Source of the DNA: Actinomycetota bacterium
GTDB lineage: Bacteria; Actinomycetota; Thermoleophilia; UBA2241
DNA: 5,787 nt
Reading direction: 5' to 3'
NCBI GenBank assembly: GCA_003164655.1
Contig: PLTW01000195.1
Location: 8,215-14,001 of the forward strand
A program made the position numbers and the translations under genes. Shown piece by piece: positions 1 to 4,266 of this stretch. Below the pieces are notes generated by a model. That model was not told the DNA's origin. It ran no database searches and saw nothing but the letters and a program-made list of their open reading frames with translations. Numbering within the stretch: the first letter of the stretch is position 1; each line of letters begins with the position of its first letter.

Positions 1-201
1 AGGTGACACACAGGCCCACCTTACCATCGCACCCCAACCACCACACGTTGTCAGCCGACGACCCATCTTCATTGTGCCGATCATCGCGTCTCCTGTGGCG
101 ACCGAGTCGCGGCGCCCCTGGTTTGCCGGCCCGCACCCGCGCACACGAGATCGGCGTCCGGCCCCATCCTAGCCGCATCGTACCCACCCGGATCCCTCCG
201 T

Positions 202-218
202 AGCCGTCACAGACGGCT
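202..218. repeat. Inverted repeat, 7-bp stem with 3-nt loop
   Basis: AGCCGTC (202-208) and GACGGCT (212-218) are perfect reverse complements around the loop ACA. No T-rich run follows on either strand, so a classical intrinsic terminator is not supported. It could be a terminator-like hairpin for an upstream gene, a protein-binding site, or chance in GC-rich DNA. Confidence 0.5.
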
Positions 219-263
219 CCACCGCTGCGCAGTTCGTCCGCGGCACGGACCGCAGGGCAACGG

Positions 264-284
264 CGGCGCGCGCTCGGCGCGCCG
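264..284. repeat. Inverted repeat, 8-bp stem with 5-nt loop
   Basis: CGGCGCGC (264-271) pairs perfectly with GCGCGCCG (277-284) around the loop GCTCG. It lies about 100 bp before the start of the DUF1269-like gene and about 10 bp before a weak -10-like TACTAT. An operator is possible. Palindromes of only G and C are common by chance at this base composition. Confidence 0.45.
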
Positions 285-372
285 GTCGGGGCGGTACTAT
301 CGCGCCAGCGACACGCGCCTGCCGGTCCGCAGGCCGCGCGGGCGCGCGGAGATGCGCAACCTGGTCGACGAA

Positions 373-378
373 AAGGAG
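373..378 (+). promoter_or_regulatory. Shine-Dalgarno site of DUF1269-like gene
   Basis: AAGGAG at 373-378 sits 6 nt before ATG at 385. This is the ideal spacing and decides the start. The in-frame upstream ATG at 352 has a GGAG directly abutting it, too close to act as a ribosome site, so the 11 extra residues it would add are rejected. Confidence 0.8.
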
Positions 379-384
379 ATCCCG

Positions 385-897
385 ATGGCCGACAAACCCG
401 TATTCCTCTTCCTCGGCGTCTACGGCAATCCGGTCGAGGCCCGAGCCGACCTGGAGCTGGTACGCCGCCTGCACGCCGACGGCGTGATCGGCACCTACGA
501 TGCCGGCGTCGCCGTCAAGGAGGTCGACGGCACTGTCATCGTCGACAAGTGGGAGAAGCCCACCCAGCACGGCGCCTGGACTGGCATCGCGGTCGGCGCG
601 GTGGTGGGCATCCTCTTCCCGCCCTCGATCATCGGCGCCGCGGCCGTGGCCGGCCTGGGCGGCGGGCTGATCGGCCACTTCTGGAAGGGCATGTCGCGCA
701 AAGACGTGCACGAGCTCGGCGAGGCGCTCGACGCGGGCGAGGCGCTGCTCATCGTGGTCGGCCGCGACAAGCTCGACGGGGCGCTGCGCAAGGCCGGCAT
801 CAGGGCCCAGAGGCAGGTCGAGAAGCAGATCGACATGGAGGGCAAGGACCTCGACGGGCAGCTCGCCGCGGCGCAGAAGCAGATCACGGCCACCTGA
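385..897 (+). CDS. DUF1269-like small protein with hydrophobic glycine-rich core
   Basis: This 170-residue protein resembles the DUF1269 family, whose molecular role is not established. An N-terminal alpha/beta segment (about residues 5-55, including VFLFLGVYGN and a strand near GTVIVDKWEK) precedes a hydrophobic Gly/Ala-rich stretch at about 66-97 (from WTGIAVGAVVGILFPP onward). That stretch looks like a helical hairpin or glycine-zipper membrane segment. A second alpha/beta part follows (MSRKDVHELGEAL, then the strand ALLIVVGRD at about 120-127). The charged tail (about 136-170, Lys/Glu/Gln/Ala-rich) looks helical. There is no signal peptide. The start at 385 is chosen from its AAGGAG site. 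The gene stands alone and converges on the nucleosidase gene, with 22 bp between stop codons. Its last 11 codons lie in the first copy of a 36-bp tandem duplication. The family call is recognition by eye; the biochemical function is unknown. Confidence 0.8.
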   Translation: MADKPVFLFLGVYGNPVEARADLELVRRLHADGVIGTYDAGVAVKEVDGTVIVDKWEKPTQHGAWTGIAVGAVVGILFPPSIIGAAAVAGLGGGLIGHFWKGMSRKDVHELGEALDAGEALLIVVGRDKLDGALRKAGIRAQRQVEKQIDMEGKDLDGQLAAAQKQITAT

Positions 898-936
898 GTA
901 CGCGCGGCGCAGAAGCAGCTCACGGCCGCCTGGGTA
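867..936. repeat. 36-bp imperfect tandem duplication across a stop codon
   Basis: The segment 867-900 is repeated at 903-936 with period 36. Over 34 aligned bases there are three differences: A883/C919, A892/G928 and A897/G933. The period is 12 codons, so frame is kept. Copy 1 contains the TGA stop of the DUF1269-like gene, and the same position in copy 2 reads TGG. The stop codon of the convergent nucleosidase gene (920-922, TCA on +) lies in copy 2. Confidence 0.85.
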
Positions 937-1741
937 GACGCGGCGCCCAGCCCGCCGGGCGGCGCGCCCAGGCGGCCAGCCAGGCCGGCAGCACGGCAAG
1001 CAGAGCGCTCATGACCTCGAGGCTGCGCCGCTCGAACTCGGCGTAGTCGTCGTAGAGCTCGCCCCCTGCCGGATCGACGAGATCGCTCACCGCCCGCAGA
1101 ATGAGACACGGCACGCCGTTGCGGCCGGCCGTCCAGGCGATCGCGCCCGATTCCCAGTCGGCGGCGACGGCGCCGTACTTCTCGCGCAGGCGGCCGACCT
1201 GGGCCGGCACGATGTCGCTGTCGGCCGAGACCAGACGGACGCGGCGCACCGGCGTCGGGTAGGCCGCGGGGCGGTTGCCGTCCGCACCGTCCAGCCAGGA
1301 CAGGTCGATCGTCGTGGCGCGCTCGGCGATGGCCTCGTCGGGGTCGGTCATCTGTTCGACGATGTCGTACACGAGCGTCTCGCCGGCGAGCAGCACTTCG
1401 CCGCGTGCGGCCTCGCCGGCAAAGCCGCCGCAGGTGCCGAGATTGACGAGCAACTGCGGCGCGAAGCGGTCGATCGCATACTGCGCCGAGGCGGCCGCCG
1501 CGATCTTGCCCCAGCCGCCGTGCACGACGGCGGTGACCAGGCCGGCGACGAGTTCGGGCATGACAAACCAGTCACCGAACGGCGAACGCCGCCGCGGGGC
1601 GGCGGGAACCAGTCGGTCGAGCGCCCGCCACTCGCTCGTGGCGGAGACCACGACCACGACCTGCGGGTCGGCGGCCGGCACCGCGGCGCGCCGCTGAGCG
1701 GCCGCCTGCGGCTGGTCGTCGCGCTCTGGGCTTTCGGGCAC
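920..1741 (-). CDS. MTA/SAH nucleosidase-like protein (PNP/UDP phosphorylase superfamily)
   Basis: This 273-residue cytoplasmic enzyme would cleave the N-glycosidic bond of a purine nucleoside, most likely 5'-methylthioadenosine or S-adenosylhomocysteine. The first strand and acidic loop are VVVVVSATSEW (28-38), where Glu37 is the candidate catalytic acid. The G-W-GK turn and helix at 75-92 precede the strand LLVNLGTCGGF (97-107), the family's glycine-rich loop. AADWES (193-198) supplies the ribose-binding Glu197, and LRAVSDLVD (215-223) supplies the catalytic Asp220 of the usual SD motif. The fold ends near residue 255. The remaining Arg/Pro/Trp tail and the first 27 Ala/Pro/Arg residues lie outside it. 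The start is GTG, preceded by GGGGTGA at 1752-1746; later GTG starts at residues 21 or 29 are possible. Trp196 replaces the Met usual in MtnN, so the exact substrate (MTA/SAH, futalosine or another nucleoside) is uncertain. Confidence 0.85.
   Translation of the reverse strand: MPESPERDDQPQAAAQRRAAVPAADPQVVVVVSATSEWRALDRLVPAAPRRRSPFGDWFVMPELVAGLVTAVVHGGWGKIAAAASAQYAIDRFAPQLLVNLGTCGGFAGEAARGEVLLAGETLVYDIVEQMTDPDEAIAERATTIDLSWLDGADGNRPAAYPTPVRRVRLVSADSDIVPAQVGRLREKYGAVAADWESGAIAWTAGRNGVPCLILRAVSDLVDPAGGELYDDYAEFERRSLEVMSALLAVLPAWLAAWARRPAGWAPRLPRRP
924..977. terminator. 11-bp perfect inverted repeat at convergent gene ends (possible bidirectional terminator)
   Basis: GGCCGCCTGGG (924-934) is the exact reverse complement of CCCAGGCGGCC (967-977), around a 32-nt loop. 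The loop itself contains a small GC stem (952-955 with 959-962). It begins 27 nt after the DUF1269-like stop and lies within the last codons of the nucleosidase gene. The position suits a structure that stops or stabilises both convergent transcripts. There is no T-rich run, so a classical intrinsic terminator is not shown, and the long loop makes simple hairpin formation less certain. Confidence 0.45.
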
Positions 1742-1745
1742 TCGT

Positions 1746-1752
1746 CACCCCG
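1746..1752 (-). promoter_or_regulatory. Possible Shine-Dalgarno site of nucleosidase gene
   Basis: On the minus strand GGGGTGA is followed by 4 nt and then GTG at 1741-1739. It matches the GGTGA part of the anti-Shine-Dalgarno complement and is the best support for this GTG start, although it lies somewhat close to it. Confidence 0.45.
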
Positions 1753-1782
1753 GTGGCCGGCCTCTGCGGGACCTCGCCGGGC

Positions 1783-1788
1783 ATCATA
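1783..1788 (-). promoter_or_regulatory. Candidate -10 box for nucleosidase gene
   Basis: The minus strand reads TATGAT (5 of 6 to TATAAT), within the longer TATGATGCCCG spanning 1788-1778. Transcription would begin near 1776, giving a leader of about 35 nt before the GTG start, long enough for the ribosome site at 1752-1746. A -35 match is weak: TCGACT at 1813-1808 with a 19-nt spacer. An identical 11-base element faces the other way before the NDH-2 gene. Confidence 0.4.
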
Positions 1789-1815
1789 TCGCGCCGCCCG
1801 CCGGCTGAGTCGACT

Positions 1816-1847
1816 GGTCGCTGCGCCTTCGGGTCGCTGCGCCTTCG
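1816..1847. repeat. Perfect 16-bp tandem repeat, two copies
   Basis: GGTCGCTGCGCCTTCG occurs at 1816-1831 and again, directly abutting, at 1832-1847. It lies between the two divergent candidate promoters, so it could be a tandem regulator-binding site. It could equally be a replication-slippage product in noncoding DNA. Confidence 0.8.
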
Positions 1848-1869
1848 GCTCGCCGGCGGATCGACGGGC

Positions 1870-1881
1870 CCCGCAAGCGGG
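1870..1881. repeat. Short palindrome next to NDH-2 candidate -10 box
   Basis: CCCGCAAGCGGG is a perfect 12-bp palindrome-like element (4-bp stem CCCG/CGGG around CAAG). It ends one base before TATGAT at 1882, in the promoter spacer, a position where a repressor or activator could bind. It is short enough to be chance. Confidence 0.3.
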
Positions 1882-1887
1882 TATGAT
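1882..1887 (+). promoter_or_regulatory. Candidate -10 box for NDH-2 gene
   Basis: TATGAT at 1882-1887 is 5 of 6 to TATAAT and is part of TATGATGCCCG (1882-1892), the same 11 bases found in opposite orientation before the divergent nucleosidase gene. Transcription would start near 1894, only about 4 nt before ATG at 1898, giving an almost leaderless message. The -35 match is weak (TCGACG at 1861-1866, 15-nt spacer). The element also contains two in-frame ATG codons (1883, 1886), so it could instead be the start-codon region. Confidence 0.35.
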
Positions 1888-1897
1888 GCCCGTCGCC

Positions 1898-3361
1898 ATG
1901 AGCGACGCGATCGACAATACGACGACCGGGCTCACAGCCCTGCCCGACGACCGCAGCGGCGTCGCCGGACAGGCCCGGCACGCCGCCGGCGGGCGCCACC
2001 GGGTGGTCGTGGTCGGCGGCGGCTTCGGCGGGCTGTACGCGGTCAAGGGCCTGGCCGACGCGCCGGTCGACGTCACGCTCATCGACCGCGTCAACCACCA
2101 CCTCTTTCAGCCGCTGCTCTACCAGGTCGCCACCGGCATCATCGACGAAGGCTCGGTGGCGCCGGCGCTGCGCAGCGTGCTGCGCGGCCAGGCCAACGTC
2201 GAAGTGCTGCTTGCCGAGGTCACCGGCTTCGACCTCGCAGCCCGCACCGTGCAGGCGCTGGCCCCCGACGAGCGGCCGCTGGCGATCGGCTACGACACGC
2301 TGATCGTGGCGACAGGCGTGCAGACCGACTACTTCGGTCACGACGAATGGGCGGAAGCGGCCCCCGGTCTCAAGTCGCTCGAAGACGCGCGCTGGCTGCG
2401 CAGCCACATTCTCGGCGCCTTCGAGATGGCCGAGCTCGCCGACGACGCCGCCGAGCGCCGCGCCTGGCTCACGTTCGTCGTCGTCGGGGCCGGACCGACC
2501 GGAGTCGAGCTGACCGGCGAGATCGCGACCCTCGCCCACCGAGTCCTGCCCAGAGACTTTCGCAACGTGTCCACGCGCGAGGCGCAGGTGATCCTGATGG
2601 ACGGCCTGCCCACGATCCTGCCGCGGTTCGCCGAGTCACTGCGCCGCAGGGCCGCCAGCGATCTGCGGACGCTGGGCGTCGAGGTACGCACCAGCACACT
2701 GGCGGTCGAGATCGACGTCGGCGGCATGACCGTGCGACGCAGCGACCGCAGCGACGCCGGGACGGCGCCCGACGAGCGTCTGGCGGCGCACACGATCATC
2801 TGGGCGGCCGGGGTGCGGGCGGCGCCGGCGGCCGACGCCCTGGCGTCGGCGGCCGGCGCCGCCCGCGACCGCATCGGCCGCCTGGTGGTCGGACCAGACC
2901 TGAGCCTGCCCGGCCATCCAGAGGTGCTGGTCGTCGGCGACATGATCGCCGGCGAGCTGCCCGGCATCGCGCCGGTCGCCATGCAGGAGGGCCGATACGC
3001 CGCGAGCCTCGTCGAGGCTCGTGTGAGCGGCGGCCCCTTACCTCCGGCGTTTCGCTACCACGACAAGGGCACCATGGCTACGGTCGGCCCGCGGCGAGCG
3101 ATCGTCGACGCCTACGGTCTGCGCGTCGGCGGTCTAGCGGGCTCGGTGATGTGGGCCTTCATCCACCTCTACTACCTGATCGGCTGGGGCAACCGCTGGG
3201 TCACGCTGCTGCGCTGGCTGTTGCAGATGACGACCCGCAACCGCAGCAACCGCCTGGTCGACGTGGAGCACGCCGCGAGCTGGCGCGAGCTGCGCCGGCG
3301 CGGCGAGGTGACCGGGCCGCGGCTCTGGGAGAGGATGCGCCGCAAAGACGGCGCCGGCTGA
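1898..3361 (+). CDS. ndh: Type II NADH:quinone oxidoreductase (NDH-2)
   Basis: This FAD flavoprotein at the inner face of the membrane oxidises NADH and reduces quinone without pumping protons. Of 487 residues, VVVVGGGFGG (36-45) is the FAD dinucleotide fold and Asp63 ends its second strand. HHLFQPLLYQVATG (67-80) is the typical NDH-2 quinone/FAD-site segment. VVGAGPTGVE (195-204) is the NADH-binding fold, with Asp235 where Glu is more usual. VVGD (345-348) contacts FAD, and APVAMQ (358-363) fits the AxxAxQ quinone motif. Residues 415-443 (MWAFIHLYYLIGWGNRW and following) form the C-terminal amphipathic membrane anchor. No strong ribosome site precedes any start. ATG 1898 is chosen because a candidate -10 box overlaps ATG 1883 and 1886; starts at those would add 5 or 4 residues. 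The gene is divergent from the nucleosidase gene and ends 4 bp from the SDR stop. Length and motifs are normal; identification is secure, the exact start is not. Confidence 0.95.
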   Translation: MSDAIDNTTTGLTALPDDRSGVAGQARHAAGGRHRVVVVGGGFGGLYAVKGLADAPVDVTLIDRVNHHLFQPLLYQVATGIIDEGSVAPALRSVLRGQANVEVLLAEVTGFDLAARTVQALAPDERPLAIGYDTLIVATGVQTDYFGHDEWAEAAPGLKSLEDARWLRSHILGAFEMAELADDAAERRAWLTFVVVGAGPTGVELTGEIATLAHRVLPRDFRNVSTREAQVILMDGLPTILPRFAESLRRRAASDLRTLGVEVRTSTLAVEIDVGGMTVRRSDRSDAGTAPDERLAAHTIIWAAGVRAAPAADALASAAGAARDRIGRLVVGPDLSLPGHPEVLVVGDMIAGELPGIAPVAMQEGRYAASLVEARVSGGPLPPAFRYHDKGTMATVGPRRAIVDAYGLRVGGLAGSVMWAFIHLYYLIGWGNRWVTLLRWLLQMTTRNRSNRLVDVEHAASWRELRRRGEVTGPRLWERMRRKDGAG

Positions 3362-3386
3362 GCGGTCAGCGAGGGCTCTCGCCGCT
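3361..3386. terminator. Bulged hairpin over the tail-to-tail NDH-2/SDR junction
   Basis: AGCG (3361-3364) pairs with CGCT (3383-3386), and GCGAG (3369-3373) pairs with CTCGC (3378-3382) around a GGCT loop. This makes 9 base pairs interrupted by a 4-nt bulge. It covers the last base of the NDH-2 stop and the SDR stop (3368-3366). Only 4 bp separate the two stops, so any terminator must overlap coding sequence. No T-run follows on either strand, so the terminator role is inference from position. Confidence 0.35.
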
Positions 3387-4202
3387 CTCCCGGCCGCCCG
3401 CGTATCGCGCCGCCAGCCGCCCGCTGCGGTTGCCGCCGGCGAGCGTCGCCTGCTGAAGATCGCGGAGCTGGTCGAAGACCGCCGCCGCGTCGTCGAGCCC
3501 GGGCACACACACGACCTCGCCCAGGGCGAGCCCGGCGACGATCGCCCGGGCGCAGTCCTCGGAGCTCATCAGCGGCGGCATACCCGGCCGCCCGGCGAGA
3601 GGCCGCGAGCCGTGGAACTCACTCTCGACCATGCCCGGCAGACAGACCATGGCCCGCACGCCCGTGCCTTCGAGCTCGGCGGCCAGCGCCTGGATGAACA
3701 CGAGCTGGAACGATTTGGCCCCGGCATAGGTGGCCCGGCCGGCCATGCCGATGCGCAGCGGCCCGCTGAGCGAGAGCAGCGAGGATACGTTGACGATCGC
3801 ACCGGCGCCGCGCGCGATCATGGCCGGCAGCGCCGCCCGGATGAGCGTGGCCGGCGTGGTGACGTGAATGGCGATCGCGCGTCGCATGACGTCGGGATCG
3901 AGCTCGGCGAAGGGCCCATACCCCGAGAAACCGGCGTTGTTGACCAGCAGCGACAGCCGCGTCTCAGCGGCCACGCGCGCCGTGACGAGCGCCACGTCGA
4001 CGGCCTCGGTCAGGTCGGCGGCGGCGACCTCGACCGCGGCGCCGGCCGCGGAGGCAAGCTCGGCGGCCAGAGCTTCGAGGCGGTCGCGGCGGCGCGCGAC
4101 GACGATCAGGTCGTAGCCGTCGCGGGCCAGCAGACCGGCCAGCGCACGGCCGATGCCCGATGAGGCGCCCGTGACCAGGGCGAGCGGACGTGGGGCCGGC
4201 AT
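3366..4202 (-). CDS. Short-chain dehydrogenase/reductase (classical SDR)
   Basis: This 278-residue NAD(P)-dependent oxidoreductase has an unknown alcohol or ketone substrate and is probably cytoplasmic. The Rossmann fold begins with LALVTGASSGIG (7-18, TGxxxGIG). Arg37-Arg39 after the second strand (VVARRRDR) favour NADP(H). Asp63 in AADLT contacts adenine, and NNAG is at 88-91. The catalytic Ser146, Tyr159 and Lys163 (YAGAK) are present, as is the PG motif (LPGMVESEFH, 188-197). The fourth tetrad position, normally Asn, appears to be His113 (codon CAC at 3866-3864). The last 35 residues are an Arg/Gly/Ser-rich tail. GGAGG at 4213-4209, 6 nt before ATG, fixes the start. The gene follows the SulP gene on the same strand after 64 bp, so co-transcription is possible. 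Overall it resembles the DltE-like (COG0300) SDR group; the substrate cannot be told. Confidence 0.92.
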   Translation of the reverse strand: MPAPRPLALVTGASSGIGRALAGLLARDGYDLIVVARRRDRLEALAAELASAAGAAVEVAAADLTEAVDVALVTARVAAETRLSLLVNNAGFSGYGPFAELDPDVMRRAIAIHVTTPATLIRAALPAMIARGAGAIVNVSSLLSLSGPLRIGMAGRATYAGAKSFQLVFIQALAAELEGTGVRAMVCLPGMVESEFHGSRPLAGRPGMPPLMSSEDCARAIVAGLALGEVVCVPGLDDAAAVFDQLRDLQQATLAGGNRSGRLAARYAGGRESGESPR

Positions 4203-4208
4203 GTGGCG

Positions 4209-4213
4209 CCTCC
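4209..4213 (-). promoter_or_regulatory. Shine-Dalgarno site of SDR gene
   Basis: The minus strand reads GGAGG 6 nt before ATG (4202-4200). This near-ideal site fixes the start of the SDR gene, and its strength suggests independent translation rather than coupling to the SulP gene upstream. Confidence 0.8.
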
Positions 4214-4266
4214 AGGGTCGGATCTGTGTGGTGGCCCGCCGACAAGCGACCGGCAGCCGTGACAGT

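Larger units (their letters stand above)
1..384. other. Intergenic region, no convincing gene
   Basis: This stretch upstream of the DUF1269-like gene holds no reading frame with recognisable protein content. Its first 100 bases or so are visibly less GC-rich than the rest. Reading frames across it encode Arg/Pro/His-rich low-complexity sequence and look spurious. It contains two perfect short inverted repeats (202-218 and 264-284), a weak -10-like TACTAT at 295-300, and the Shine-Dalgarno site of the downstream gene at 373-378. On the minus strand, ATG at 84-82 is preceded by AGGAG at 94-90 and opens a frame running off the left edge. That could be the start of a divergent neighbour, but only 28 codons are visible, so it is listed as a finding and not as a gene. 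Confidence 0.6.

Noticed and set aside
3..203. 66-residue plus-strand frame at the left edge
   Set aside because: It is a Pro/His/Arg/Ser-rich low-complexity product with no family resemblance and no strong third-position G/C bias.
169..999. 276-residue minus-strand frame antisense to the DUF1269-like gene
   Set aside because: It lies opposite a recognisable gene with a good ribosome site and has no recognisable domain. Long antisense frames are expected in GC-rich DNA.
1520..1882. Upstream extension of the NDH-2 frame by about 120 residues
   Set aside because: It overlaps the well-supported nucleosidase gene on the opposite strand, is Arg-rich without a domain, and NDH-2 proteins have only a short leader before the FAD fold.
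1753..3456. 567-residue plus-strand frame over the NDH-2 gene
   Set aside because: It is an Arg/Pro/Ala/Gly-rich out-of-frame shadow of NDH-2, with no domain and crossing into the SDR gene.
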